DNA of 64,000 nucleotides from NCBI GenBank assembly GCA_048499455.1, contig JASNZV010000009.1, positions 1 to 64,000 on the forward strand. Direction: 5' to 3'. The translations under genes and the position numbers were made by a program. The notes below the pieces were generated by a model. It saw only the letters and a program-made list of their open reading frames with translations, made no database searches and was not told the origin of the DNA. Of the stretch, positions 53,088 to 62,593 are shown one piece after another. How positions within the stretch are numbered: position 1 is the stretch's first letter; every line of letters begins with the position of its first letter. The stretch comes from CFX5 sp023384495 (GTDB lineage Bacteria > Chloroflexota > Anaerolineae > Caldilineales > Caldilineaceae).

Positions 53088-55596
53088 GGCTCGGCTCCTC
53101 ATTTCGCTGCACCACAACACTCGTCACAGAAAAGTATGGCTCGTTCATCGGCCCCGGAATTGGCTCCAGCGTCACCCGGTCATAGACAATTGCAACCAGA
53201 CGATAGCGGCCTGGCGGGGTAGCGGGCGACACAAAGAGGCCGGTGCGCAGATGCGGCCACAGATCAAGGTCGGTCTGCGCTGCGGGCTCGCCCTCCACAC
53301 CGAGCAGGCGCAGCGACATCTTGCGCGAGCCGTCCACCTGCCCCGCCACGTCAGCCTCCAGCGGGATGACCTCACCGGGCTCAACTGCCGTGCGCCCGGC
53401 AAGGCGGACAAAGCGGAGGTCGTCCCACTCGTCTTCCACCGGCAGGGCTACCAGGGGCGCAGTGGGGCGGCCATAGACGGCCAGCGCAGCCAGATCGTCG
53501 CCGATCTCCAGCGCGCGATAGGCATAGTCGTCGAGCCAATGTTGGAGCGCCGGCGTGTTATAGCTGAGCACCGCCAACAGCGTTCCTGTCGCCGCTTCGA
53601 GCGCATCGAGCGCCACGTCGTCCAACTCGTCGATCAAGGCCATGCGTTCGATGGGCGGGTCGTGGATGCCGAGCCAGACGGCCAGATCCACATGGCCAAA
53701 GAGGAGGGTTGCATGGCGGCTCATCCATTGCTCAACCTGGGCCGCCAGGGGGGCGGTTCGTTCCAGCCCGCCCGGCAATTTGCGCGGTTCACCAGGGCCA
53801 TTGCGACGGTACAGATAGGCGGTGTCGCCATCGGGCAGCGGATAGCGCCGGGCTTCGGCGTAGAGCGCGTCAAACATGGGGTCGCCGGCGTGGATGCGTT
53901 CGAGCACGGCCAATCCGGGCGGCTCGATATCGTTTTCGCCATCCTTGAAGAGCAGCCACGAGCTTTCGATCACACCCGGCCAGCCCGGGCTATCCACTTC
54001 GGTGAGGGCCAAAAGGTCGATGCTCAGGTCGTCCAGGTCGATCAAATAGCGAAAGGGGCCACGGTGTATCTCGGGCGTATTGATCAACATGCCGAGGATT
54101 GTCTCCCCACCGGGTGGGGGATTGACCGTGGCCAGCACATCGGGAGCAATCCAATAGTCGGGCGCGGTGGGGCCACTGGCCGGGCGCTGGAGAAAGCCCG
54201 AAATGCCCCAAAGCGGCCGCGTCGCCTGATGGAGCGGCGTAAAGGCGTCAAAGGTAAGGATGCCCCAATGGAGGGCAAGAGTGAGCAGCCAGAGGCCGGC
54301 CAGCGATCCGGCCAGCCGGGGGGGATAAACGTGGAGGCCACGCAGCAGCAGCAGGGCGATTACGGGGATCAACGGGACCAGGTTGCGTTCGTTGTCTTGC
54401 GTCAGCAACGAGAGCACCGCCCATGCGCCTGCCAGGCTCCACCAGAGCAGCGCCGTATCCGGGGCTGCCTGTCGCCATGCGCGTAACCGCTTGAGCCAGG
54501 GCCACAACCCAAGCGGCAGGATTAAGAGTGCGGCCAGCAGCCCCAGGTCAAAGCGGATCAGGTAGCGGAAATAGCGGGTGTAGTTGGAAAGACGGAGCGG
54601 GTCGAACGGCTCATGGCTGCCATAGGCGCCAAAGCCCACATACAGCAGTTCGGTGATAAAGTCGAGCCGGGGCAGATACCAAAGGCTGGCAACCGAGAGC
54701 GCCGCCAGCAGGCCGCCGGCCAGATTCGCCACAGGCGTCGCCGGAAGCCGCGCTACATACAAGAACGCCCCCCAGAGCAGCGCCCAGCCAACGAGCAGCC
54801 AATCGCCCAACAACAGATGCCGCGCATGCGCACGCGCGGGCAGATACCAGAGCGCAGCCAGCAGCACGCCCGCGCTCAAAGCGAACACGGCCCGACGCCA
54901 GTCAACTCGATGGCTGCGCGCAGCCGCCCACGCCTCGCGCCGCCACGGCTGGCGCCACAGCACATAGAAGAGCGGCGCCGCAAGGTAGAGCGGCATGGTC
55001 CACTTGACCAGCAGCCCCACCCCTATGGCCACACCCCAAAAGAGCGACCAGCGCCGGTTGGCAAAGCCATCGCTGTTGAGCAGCGCCAGCAGCCCCAGGA
55101 GTGTCAGCGCTGTGACAAAAAGTTCGAGATAGAAAAGGCGACTCATGGCCGTCAACAGCGGCCACAGCCCAGTCATGAGCGCTGCGGCCAGCGCAAGTCG
55201 TGGCCCGCCCATCCGCAACCCATAGCGAAAGACCAACACGAGCACGACGCCGGCCAGCGTGATGTTCACCAGTTGGGCGTGATCCATGCTCGGCCCCAAC
55301 AGCGCGTAAAACGGTTGCGCGGCCAGATACAACCCCGGCGGGCGATATGAATGAAAGGTAAAGGCCTGAAAGAGCCTGTCGGGCGCGCCGCTGGAGATGA
55401 TCTCGGCCACGGCCAGTGTGCGGTGCAGATGCGCGCCGGCGTCTCGCCCTATCAGCACCTCGTTGCGTAGGACCCAGAAAAGATCGCCCGCCAACAGAAG
55501 GGCCAGAATGGCGCAGAGATAGCTATAGACGATCGCGCGGTCTGCCGGCCATCGGGGGCGCAGCAACCTTCGCCACAGGTTGGGTTGTTCGGCCAT
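53080..55596 (-). CDS. Membrane glycosyltransferase, GT39/ArnT-like
   Basis: The 838-residue protein has ~11-12 membrane segments in the first ~430 residues. The first extracytoplasmic loop holds an acidic site (IGRDAGAHLHRTLAVAE), as in GT-C enzymes that use polyprenyl-phosphate sugars, and YRPPGLYLAAQPFYALLG is a typical loop. The C-terminal ~400 residues are soluble, ending in a domain rich in beta strands. It probably transfers a sugar to a surface protein or glycan. The stop overlaps the TPR gene. A perfect stem-loop precedes its start. Confidence 0.82.
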   Translation of the reverse strand: MAEQPNLWRRLLRPRWPADRAIVYSYLCAILALLLAGDLFWVLRNEVLIGRDAGAHLHRTLAVAEIISSGAPDRLFQAFTFHSYRPPGLYLAAQPFYALLGPSMDHAQLVNITLAGVVLVLVFRYGLRMGGPRLALAAALMTGLWPLLTAMSRLFYLELFVTALTLLGLLALLNSDGFANRRWSLFWGVAIGVGLLVKWTMPLYLAAPLFYVLWRQPWRREAWAAARSHRVDWRRAVFALSAGVLLAALWYLPARAHARHLLLGDWLLVGWALLWGAFLYVARLPATPVANLAGGLLAALSVASLWYLPRLDFITELLYVGFGAYGSHEPFDPLRLSNYTRYFRYLIRFDLGLLAALLILPLGLWPWLKRLRAWRQAAPDTALLWWSLAGAWAVLSLLTQDNERNLVPLIPVIALLLLRGLHVYPPRLAGSLAGLWLLTLALHWGILTFDAFTPLHQATRPLWGISGFLQRPASGPTAPDYWIAPDVLATVNPPPGGETILGMLINTPEIHRGPFRYLIDLDDLSIDLLALTEVDSPGWPGVIESSWLLFKDGENDIEPPGLAVLERIHAGDPMFDALYAEARRYPLPDGDTAYLYRRNGPGEPRKLPGGLERTAPLAAQVEQWMSRHATLLFGHVDLAVWLGIHDPPIERMALIDELDDVALDALEAATGTLLAVLSYNTPALQHWLDDYAYRALEIGDDLAALAVYGRPTAPLVALPVEDEWDDLRFVRLAGRTAVEPGEVIPLEADVAGQVDGSRKMSLRLLGVEGEPAAQTDLDLWPHLRTGLFVSPATPPGRYRLVAIVYDRVTLEPIPGPMNEPYFSVTSVVVQRNEEPSHE

Positions 55597-55618
55597 CGGA
55601 TTGTTCTATACTCATCGT

Positions 55619-55643
55619 TGCTTGGAATCATCGATTCCAAGCA
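55619..55643 (-). terminator. Perfect 11-bp stem-loop between SDR and glycosyltransferase genes
   Basis: TGCTTGGAATC (55619-55629) pairs with 55633-55643 around a 3-nt loop; outer CTCA/TGAG (55611-55614/55648-55651) extends it. There is no T-run on the minus strand, so it may attenuate rather than end transcription. Confidence 0.5.
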
Positions 55644-55660
55644 GAACTGAGTCCAAAGTC

Positions 55661-56404
55661 TCATCCATCCCGGCGCATGAGGCTGAAGCTCTGCGCCGTC
55701 GGGCCTACAGCGGGCTGGGTGGCGAGGAAAAGCGCCAGCGGCGCCACGTCGTCCGGCTGCTTGATCCACTCGCTTTCGGCGCCAAAGGCCGGCCCCTGGC
55801 GCGCGGTTGGGGCGCCAGTCATGCTCGTCTCCACCGGGCCGGGGATCAGTTCGTTGACGCTGATGTTGTCGGGCCACAGTTCCTGAGCCAGCACGCGCGT
55901 GAGCATCCACAATGCGGCTTTGGAACACGAATAGGCCGAGCTCCCCACCGCGCCGCGCCGGCCCATGCCCGAGCCAACGGTGATGATCTTGCCCCCGCCA
56001 CGCGCCTTGAGGTGGGGAATGGCCGCCCGGGCGCAGTGGTATGCGCCAAAGAGATTGACCTCCATCGTCGCGCGCCAGGCGTTGGGGTCGCTCTCCTCCA
56101 CCGGGCGTGACTCCAAACTGACGCCGGCGTTGATCACCAGCAGGTCGAGGCCGCCAAACGCAGCAACGGTCTGTGCAAAGAGCCGCTCCACCGCCGGCAG
56201 ATCGGTGACATCCGCCGGCAGGGCCAGCCCGCGGCCCCCGCCGCGCTCGATCTCGCGCGCTGTCTCCTCGATCTCGGCGGCCGTGCGCGCCGCGCAGACC
56301 ACCGCCGCGCCTGCCTGCGCAAAGGCGAGCGCGATGGCCCTGCCAATGCCGCGCCCCGCGCCGGTGACCACGGCGACTTTGTTGTGTAACGGTGTATGGG
56401 TCAT
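55661..56404 (-). CDS. SDR family oxidoreductase
   Basis: The 247-residue protein has TGAGRGIG (~15-22), ADVTD, NAGVSL (~90), GSGMGR and YSCSKAAL (Tyr/Lys), and PGPVETSM, the classical SDR set. Lack of an acidic residue after strand two (CAARTAAE) favours NADP. It lies 26 bp after another SDR in a set with RmlA, so nucleotide- or free-sugar modification is plausible, but the substrate is unknown. Confidence 0.9.
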   Translation of the reverse strand: MTHTPLHNKVAVVTGAGRGIGRAIALAFAQAGAAVVCAARTAAEIEETAREIERGGGRGLALPADVTDLPAVERLFAQTVAAFGGLDLLVINAGVSLESRPVEESDPNAWRATMEVNLFGAYHCARAAIPHLKARGGGKIITVGSGMGRRGAVGSSAYSCSKAALWMLTRVLAQELWPDNISVNELIPGPVETSMTGAPTARQGPAFGAESEWIKQPDDVAPLALFLATQPAVGPTAQSFSLMRRDG

Positions 56405-56429
56405 GGCTATCGCTCTGTGCTCTACGCGC

Positions 56430-57203
56430 TCATGCCACGCTCAGCCCGCCGTCGATGACAAAGGCGGCGCCGGTGGCATACGCGGCGGCGGGCGTGCAGA
56501 GAAAGACGATGAAGGGTGCGATCTCTTCTGGTTGGCCCAGCCGGCCCAGGGGGATGCGCGCCGCCAAGCTCTCTTCCCGGCCTGTGGGGTCGGGGTGGTC
56601 GTCGTGGTTGGGCGTGCGCTCCAGCGCGCCGGGGCAGACGGCGTTGCAGCGGATGCCGCGCCGGCCATAGTGGACGCCAATGTGGCGCGCCAGCCCGATC
56701 AGCCCGTGCTTGCCAGAGAGATAGGCCGGGTTGGCCGAGCGGCCGTTGAGCGCGGTCACCGACGAGACAATCACAATCGCCCCGCCTTCGCCCTGTTTCA
56801 CCATCTGCGCCAGGCTGTATTTGCAAGTGAGATAGACGCCCCGGTGGTTGACATCGTGGGTGCGGTCCCAGATTGCTTCGGGCAGTTCGTGGAGATTCAC
56901 ATCCTCACGGTGAAGTTGGATGCCGGCGCTGGCTACAACCATGTCGAGCCGGCCAAACTCTTCCACCGTGCGCGCCACTGCGGCAGCGGTCTGCGCCGCG
57001 TCGGCCACATCCAGCGGGATCGCCAGCGCGCGGTGGCCGTCGGCGCGCAATTCGGCGGCCACTTGCTCGACACCCGCGGCGGGGATGCCCGCAACGGCGA
57101 CGGCGGCCCCATCCGCCGCCATGAGTCGGGCCGTGGCCGCGCCAATGCCACTCCCGCCGCCGGTGATGAAGGCAACCTTGTTACGCAAGGGGCTACTGGT
57201 CAT
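56430..57203 (-). CDS. SDR family oxidoreductase
   Basis: The 257-residue protein has TGGGSGIG (~14-21), ASAGI, SSVTAL (Ser) and YLSGKHGL (Tyr/Lys), typical of classical SDRs. The ATG at 57203 overlaps the RmlA stop by 11 bp, so the two are coupled. Sequence blocks resemble the next SDR, suggesting an old duplication. Catalytic residues are intact; substrate unknown. Confidence 0.9.
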   Translation of the reverse strand: MTSSPLRNKVAFITGGGSGIGAATARLMAADGAAVAVAGIPAAGVEQVAAELRADGHRALAIPLDVADAAQTAAAVARTVEEFGRLDMVVASAGIQLHREDVNLHELPEAIWDRTHDVNHRGVYLTCKYSLAQMVKQGEGGAIVIVSSVTALNGRSANPAYLSGKHGLIGLARHIGVHYGRRGIRCNAVCPGALERTPNHDDHPDPTGREESLAARIPLGRLGQPEEIAPFIVFLCTPAAAYATGAAFVIDGGLSVA

Positions 57204-58083
57204 TATTCCACCCCGGCGGCTCCTGCGCCAGCCGCAGCAGATAGTCGCGATAGTCGGTGTCGCCCATCTGCGCCGCTAACCGCTGCACATCCTCCGCCGT
57301 GACATATCCGCTGTGATAGGCGATCTCTTCGGGGCAGGCGATCATCATGCCCTGGCGATGCTCCACCGCCTGCACAAAGTTGGAGGCTTCGAGCAGCGAG
57401 CTGTGGGTGCCGGCGTCGAGCCAGGCCACCCCACGCCCCAGCATTTCGACGCGCAGCTTTCCCTGCGCCAGATAGAGGCGATTGAGGTCGGTGATCTCGA
57501 TTTCGTTGCGCGCCGACGGCTTGACCTCTTTCGCCAGCGCCACCACCTGATTGTCATAAAAATAGAGACCAGGCACAGCGTATTTGGATTTGGGCTGCGC
57601 CGGCTTCTCTTCGATGCTCATCGCCCGCCCGTCGGCGTCAAACTCAACGATGCCATAGCGTTGCGGGTCGCGCACGCCATAGGCAAAGACGAGCGCGCCG
57701 TCAGTGAGCCGGGCCGCCGCCTGCACCTTGCCGGTGATGCCATAGCCATAGAAGATGTTGTCGCCCAGCACCAGGCAGACCGGCTCGCCGTTGATAAACT
57801 GTTCACCAATGAGGAATGCATCGGCCAGCCCGCGCGGCTCGGCCTGTGCGGCGTAGCTGAAGGCAAGCCCCCACTGCGAGCCATCGCCCAGCAGCCGGCG
57901 GAACGCGGCCTGGGTGTCGGGCATGGTGATGACCAGGATCTCGCGGATCCCGGCCAGCATCAGCACCGAGAGCGGGTAATAGATCATGGGCTTGTTGTAG
58001 ACGGGCAACATCTGCTTGCTGACGCCCAGCGTCAACGGGCGCAACCGCGTCCCCTCGCCGCCAGCGAGAATAATGCCTTTCAA
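57193..58083 (-). CDS. rmlA: Glucose-1-phosphate thymidylyltransferase
   Basis: RmlA makes dTDP-glucose from glucose-1-phosphate and dTTP, the entry to dTDP-sugar synthesis. The 296-residue length is standard. GIILAGGEGTRLRPLT near residue 3, KQMLPVYNKPMIYYPLS, VLGDNIFYG and AVPGLYFYDNQV are diagnostic. The start is the TTG at 58083, behind GAGGAG with a 7-nt gap; this gives the usual KGIILAGG N-terminus. RmlBCD are absent from the window. It lies 19 bp after an enolase-superfamily gene and overlaps an SDR gene. Confidence 0.94.
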   Translation of the reverse strand: MKGIILAGGEGTRLRPLTLGVSKQMLPVYNKPMIYYPLSVLMLAGIREILVITMPDTQAAFRRLLGDGSQWGLAFSYAAQAEPRGLADAFLIGEQFINGEPVCLVLGDNIFYGYGITGKVQAAARLTDGALVFAYGVRDPQRYGIVEFDADGRAMSIEEKPAQPKSKYAVPGLYFYDNQVVALAKEVKPSARNEIEITDLNRLYLAQGKLRVEMLGRGVAWLDAGTHSSLLEASNFVQAVEHRQGMMIACPEEIAYHSGYVTAEDVQRLAAQMGDTDYRDYLLRLAQEPPGWNNDQ

Positions 58084-58102
58084 GCGAATTCTCCTCGTCG
58101 AT

Positions 58103-59242
58103 CTATTGGTCCACCACCGAACCGTCCACATTCAACCGTGTATGGACCGTGCGCGGCTTGTAGGGGTGTTTCTCGGCTGCATCTTCCGCCAGTTCGACGC
58201 CGATGCCCGGCGCATCGGGGATGAGGATGTAGCCGCCCTCGGTGCGCAACGCGCTCTTGACGATCTCGCTCTTGGGCGGGACGTCCTCGCCGATGGGGTA
58301 CTCTTGCAGCGCAAAATTGGGGATGCAGGCCGCCAGTTGGATGCACGCCGCCGTGCTCACCGGGCTGAGTGGGTTGTGCGGCACCACCCCCACATGATGC
58401 GCCTCGGCCAGCGCAGCGATCTTCTTGGCGTGGGTCAGCCCACCTACCATGCAGACGTCGGGCCGCACATATTGCACCGCGCCCCGCTTGAGCAGCATCT
58501 CGAATTCCCAGATGGTGTGGAGGCGTTCGCCCGTGGCAATGGGGATGTTGATATGTTGCGCCACCAACGCCATGGAGTCAAAATGGTCAGGCAGGATCGG
58601 GTCCTCGTAGAAGAAGGGGTGATATGGCTCGATGCCGCGCGCCAGCACGATTGCTTCGGCGGGCGTCAAGCGGCGGTGGATCTCGATGCAGAGGTCGACC
58701 TCCTTGCCGACCGCCTCGCGATAGCGGCGCACGGTGTCGATGGCGTCCTCCATCTTGTCCACGTGGGTCTTGAAGAAGGGGATGCTATGGTCTTCGTCGA
58801 GAAAGGGCGTCAGGTGGCCGACGGCGGTGAAGCCCTTGTTCTTGGCGTCGATGCAACCCTGGATCAGCTCTTCTTTGGTCGAACCAAAGACGTGGTAATA
58901 GACGCGCGCCTTGTCGCGCGTCTTGCCGCCCATGAGCTGGTAGCAGGGGACGCCAAAGTGCTTGCCCATGATGTCCCACAGGGCGATGTCGATGGCGCTC
59001 AGCGCCCCCATGATCGCCGCGCCGCGGAACGCGCTCCAGCGGTAGAGGTATTGCCAGTGGTGCTCGATACGCAGCGGGTCCTGGCCGATGAGATAGCGCT
59101 TGAAGGTCTCAACGGCGCCGGCGGAGGCTTCGAGATAGCCCCACGCCCCCGACTCCCCCAACCCGGTGATGCCGGCGTCGGTGTGTACCTGGACAAAGAG
59201 ATAACGATCAACAAAGATGGTCTTGATATCAGTGATTTTCAT
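58103..59242 (-). CDS. Mandelate racemase/galactonate dehydratase-like enzyme
   Basis: The 379-residue enolase-superfamily protein has IEIHRRLTP with a candidate catalytic His, FYEDPI, ATGERLHTIWEF and VVPHNPLSPVSTA, typical of acid-sugar dehydratases of the galactonate/mannonate (RspA-like) subgroup. The metal ligands Glu/Asp in EIH, YED and GER are present. It starts the set with RmlA and two SDRs. It differs clearly from the enzyme at 17947-19134, so the two probably act on different sugar acids. Confidence 0.87.
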   Translation of the reverse strand: MKITDIKTIFVDRYLFVQVHTDAGITGLGESGAWGYLEASAGAVETFKRYLIGQDPLRIEHHWQYLYRWSAFRGAAIMGALSAIDIALWDIMGKHFGVPCYQLMGGKTRDKARVYYHVFGSTKEELIQGCIDAKNKGFTAVGHLTPFLDEDHSIPFFKTHVDKMEDAIDTVRRYREAVGKEVDLCIEIHRRLTPAEAIVLARGIEPYHPFFYEDPILPDHFDSMALVAQHINIPIATGERLHTIWEFEMLLKRGAVQYVRPDVCMVGGLTHAKKIAALAEAHHVGVVPHNPLSPVSTAACIQLAACIPNFALQEYPIGEDVPPKSEIVKSALRTEGGYILIPDAPGIGVELAEDAAEKHPYKPRTVHTRLNVDGSVVDQ

Positions 59243-59423
59243 GGTCTGCTCGACGGGCTACATGGTTTGTGTGGCGTGTGTCACGCGTTGCGACGCCATT
59301 GAAGGGATTCTGTGCAGCGGCGCGCAACAAAAGCGTGTCGGCGAAACTGCGGTTGCTTTGAAACCGGCAGTTTTGAGGCCAGCAATACTACTGGTTTTTG
59401 ACAGAGCACGGCATAGCGGCGGG

Positions 59424-60224
59424 TCAGAAGTCATACGAATAGTACAGGGCGACATTGCTGGCGCGCGCATGTGCTTCCACATCCGGCTCGCTGATCATGT
59501 ACGTGACGAGAATGGGGAAGAGATTCTCGTAGACTTTACTCAGCGGCTGCACAGTGCGGCGGAGAAAGCGATCCACATCGTTTTTGGAGAGTTGCGCCTT
59601 GCTCTCTCCGACAATGGTAACCTGGTCGCCGTTGCGTTGCGCCGTCCCCAAAATATTGACCTCAATCGGCTTCCCCCGGTTTTGCTGCACATAGCCGCGC
59701 CGTAGCCGCCCCTGGACGGCGAGGTCAAAATCGCGGCGCAGCAAGGAAGGCAGCGCTTTGTACGCCAGATCCTCGAGTTGATAGCCAACCGTCATGGTGA
59801 GACCACCGAGTTGGCGCCGCGTTTCCTGGTGTTCGTCGGCGAGCTTCTCCACGGTTCCGATTAAGGAGCGGAGCTCGCGCTCGGTGCGTTCCTGAGAATC
59901 GGCCAGCCGCTCGACGATGCCCTCCAGCCGGTCGAGTCGATCCTCGGTGCGCTGTTGGGCGGCGGCCAGTTCCTCAAGCCGCTGCTCGGTGCGCTCTTGG
60001 GCGACGGCCAGCCGCTCGACGATGCCCTCCAACCGGTCGAGTCGATCCTCGGTGCGCTGTTGGGCGGCGGCCACATCGCGGATATCCGAGCGCAGGGCGT
60101 CAACGTCCTCGCGCCGGACGGCGAGCTGCTCACGCAGGCTCTGCTCCAGGGCCTCGGCAAATCGCAGCATACCTGCTTGAGACTCTTGTGGAAATTCCTC
60201 CAAAATCGCAGATATATAACTCAT
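59424..60224 (-). CDS. Coiled-coil protein with nuclease-like C-terminal domain (DUF3782-like)
   Basis: The 266-residue protein has a long coiled coil (~30-140) and a C-terminal domain with VTIVGESKAQL, an E-x-K pattern seen in PD-(D/E)xK-like folds, as in DUF3782 proteins (from memory). The coiled coil contains a 35-residue duplication (AAAQQRTEDRLDRLEGIVER...) near 60-130. A chromosomal role in DNA handling is not proven. It is a single gene between a dehydratase gene and a repeat-rich gap. Confidence 0.75.
   Translation of the reverse strand: MSYISAILEEFPQESQAGMLRFAEALEQSLREQLAVRREDVDALRSDIRDVAAAQQRTEDRLDRLEGIVERLAVAQERTEQRLEELAAAQQRTEDRLDRLEGIVERLADSQERTERELRSLIGTVEKLADEHQETRRQLGGLTMTVGYQLEDLAYKALPSLLRRDFDLAVQGRLRRGYVQQNRGKPIEVNILGTAQRNGDQVTIVGESKAQLSKNDVDRFLRRTVQPLSKVYENLFPILVTYMISEPDVEAHARASNVALYYSYDF
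59901..60073. repeat. 105-bp-spaced direct repeat inside the coiled-coil gene
   Basis: The 68-bp blocks 59901-59968 and 60006-60073 differ by one base and are spaced 105 bp apart (35 codons, five heptads). The near identity shows a recent duplication or gene conversion. Confidence 0.9.
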
Positions 60225-60538
60225 CGGGTTTCCTCACTGCGTTGCAACGGTATTGCCTTGTCATGAATTTTACTGCACGTCACGGCTTTGAGCAAGACAC
60301 CAACCGTAAACAGGGGCAACCCGAACGGGCGTTATGACCGTGGCAGCGTACAGCAAGCAACACAGAGCACACAGAGGGGCTCAGCGGGCGCGCCCCAAGC
60401 ACACAGAGGGTTTTGCTTACAGAACGAACCATTGCCTATTGCTCGGTGTTCTCCGTGCAGTCTCTGCGCACTCGGTGTTGCGCCGTTCTGTACTCTTTTC
60501 GCAACGAGGCCGCAGAGCGGCGACAGTCAACGCCGTGG
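60225..60538. repeat. Repeat-bearing intergenic region
   Basis: No gene is supportable in this 314-bp gap. It contains ACACAGAG-type units on one strand (60358-60420) and their degenerate complement (60447-60480), the same family as at 8833-8951. It separates the GH13 gene from the coiled-coil gene. Confidence 0.5.
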
Positions 60539-62593
60539 TCACGCCGCAATCAGATACGCCTTGCCCTCATACCCCCCCAACCGGACGGCCAGCGCGCCAT
60601 CGGCTTCCAGCGCGCCTTCGGGCTGGCCGGTGAGCATGTTGTGGACGCTGCCGCGCGGCGCAGTCGCCAGCCTCACCGTCTCATCGACCGGGGCGGGCCC
60701 AAAATTCAGCGCGGTGACCTGGCCGCCAAGGCCAGCGGGCAGTTCGTGCACCATCACCAGCAGCCCCGGGTTCGCCACTGTCGGAATCTCTGTTTGCCGG
60801 CTCTCGAAGATGCGATAGCGCTTGCGGACGGCGAGCAGTCTCTGCAACTGGCGTGCGAACGAGGCCGGCTGCTGCAACTGTGCCGAGAGGGGGCCGTAGA
60901 GCGCGCGCGCTTTGGGCAAACCGGCGGGCGACGCCGTGGCCGTGGGGTTGGCGTTCATTAAATCGTACGCGCCACGGTTGATCCAGCGGGAGTCGCCGTC
61001 GGCCAGGAGCGGCCCCACCGCCGCGGGCGCCAGCGGCAACGCCCCCACCAGGTCCCACCCGGACAGGGCAAAGACGCCGGGCTGAAACGCGTTATACATT
61101 GCCAGCAGCAGGTGGACGCGCTGGATCGCTTGGGCCTGTTGTGGGGTGATGGCGTCCAGATTACGGATGCCCAGGGCGGCTGCGATCACGCTGGCCGTGG
61201 TGCAGGCTACCCCATTGGTGACAAAGCGCAGGTTGTAGGGCGCGTTCGCCCCGGTGAGGCGGTCGTACATGACGGCGCGGATCTGCTCGCGCAGTTCGCT
61301 CCCCGTCCATTGATGGCCGCCCAGCGTATAGCGGTCATCCTTGTGCTTCATCCAGAAGTGAACAAGCTCGAGCGTCAGCTCGTCGTGATTTTGCAGTGCG
61401 TGGATCAGCGATGCGGGGTCGATGCCGTATTCGTGCACCGTTCGCAACATCAACCGCAGAAATTCGGCGTCCCCTGTGACGAGCGCATGGTGATAGGCGG
61501 GTCGCGTGATGAAGTCGTACGAGAGGTCCGCCCCGCCTTGCGACATGGCGGCAATGTCGTCAACCGCCAGGTTCAATTCCTGAAAGGTAAAGCCCCCCGC
61601 CTTGCGCACCATCCCAGCGATCAACTGGTTTGCCAAGATTGACAGCGGATGGCCCTCGGACCAGGCAGGGCCGGCAGAGTTGATCTCGATGCCGAGAAAG
61701 CCGTTGGCGTCGAGCCGCAACATGCGCGCCCCCAGCACGTCGAGCGCGTGCAGCGCATCACCGGTGACCAGTTGGGGCGCGGCAAAGGTGGGGTCGAGCC
61801 AGTTGAGCGTGGGCTGGCCCTCTTTGAAATAGTGCAGATAGACCCAGCGCCGGGCTACTCCATCGACGCCCACCACCACATCGGTGGCGCTCCAGTCGGT
61901 CTCTTTGACGCCGGGCTCGTAGAAGATCGTGCGCGGCAACCGGCCAACGATGTAGCCTTTCTCCTTGAGCGCATCGACTATGGCGGGCGACAGATTGGCG
62001 GCATCGCGGTTTTGCGGCGCGGCGGGCAGCAGCGGCCAGTCGGCTTCGGCGATCTCCACCATGTGGTAGAGCCCCGGATAGGCGCCATAGCCCCGTTCGG
62101 CCAGCCGGAAGTCAGCGCCCTTCCCCGTGTGCCCGGGGATGATGTCGTCGATCACGATGGCGCCGTGGGCGGCGGCGACCTGGCTCAGGGCGACAAACTC
62201 CGCCTCGGCGCCAAAGATGGGGTCGATGTCGAACCCGATTCGGTCAAAATTGCCGTCGATGGTTGGCGTGAATTCCTGGCCGCGTAGCCCGCCAGCCTGT
62301 TTGGTCGGGCCCAGGTGCACGGCCTGAATGCCGATCTCCGCCAGGGTCGCCCACAGGTGTGGGTCGGCCAGGGTCTGCAGCACCGATTCGCCCGCCCGTG
62401 TTACGACCGCGGCCGGGTAGGCGGTGAACCAGACCGAGGCCAGGGCAGAGGCTTGGCGCGGCTGTGTGGCGGCGTAGGGGCGTTGCCAGAGTTTCCCCTG
62501 GCCGGCGTAACGGGCGGCCAGCTTTTTTGCGCGGTGGAGCATGGAATGCTCGACCAGCCAGGCGACATCATCATTCTGATCATTCTGTGGCAT
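60539..62593 (-). CDS. GH13 alpha-amylase family protein, trehalose synthase-like
   Basis: The 684-residue protein has the GH13 barrel with the nucleophile Asp in MLRLDANGFLG, a general-acid Glu in FQELNL, and LQNHDELTLELVHFW as the third conserved region, close to maltose alpha-D-glucosyltransferase (trehalose synthase). IIDGHTGKG-like substitution (IIPGHTGKG) in the first region is unusual. No signal peptide is seen, so it is cytosolic. The ATG at 62593 follows GGAGAAG and overlaps the GT87-type gene end by 14 bp. Substrate may be maltose or another glucoside. Confidence 0.85.
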   Translation of the reverse strand: MPQNDQNDDVAWLVEHSMLHRAKKLAARYAGQGKLWQRPYAATQPRQASALASVWFTAYPAAVVTRAGESVLQTLADPHLWATLAEIGIQAVHLGPTKQAGGLRGQEFTPTIDGNFDRIGFDIDPIFGAEAEFVALSQVAAAHGAIVIDDIIPGHTGKGADFRLAERGYGAYPGLYHMVEIAEADWPLLPAAPQNRDAANLSPAIVDALKEKGYIVGRLPRTIFYEPGVKETDWSATDVVVGVDGVARRWVYLHYFKEGQPTLNWLDPTFAAPQLVTGDALHALDVLGARMLRLDANGFLGIEINSAGPAWSEGHPLSILANQLIAGMVRKAGGFTFQELNLAVDDIAAMSQGGADLSYDFITRPAYHHALVTGDAEFLRLMLRTVHEYGIDPASLIHALQNHDELTLELVHFWMKHKDDRYTLGGHQWTGSELREQIRAVMYDRLTGANAPYNLRFVTNGVACTTASVIAAALGIRNLDAITPQQAQAIQRVHLLLAMYNAFQPGVFALSGWDLVGALPLAPAAVGPLLADGDSRWINRGAYDLMNANPTATASPAGLPKARALYGPLSAQLQQPASFARQLQRLLAVRKRYRIFESRQTEIPTVANPGLLVMVHELPAGLGGQVTALNFGPAPVDETVRLATAPRGSVHNMLTGQPEGALEADGALAVRLGGYEGKAYLIAA

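Noticed and set aside
53053..54486. Plus-strand open frame of ~477 codons opposite the GT39-type gene
   Set aside because: It is antisense to membrane segments and has no recognisable domain or binding site.
59901..60073. Possible CRISPR or tandem array
   Set aside because: Only two copies exist, both in frame inside a coiled-coil gene.
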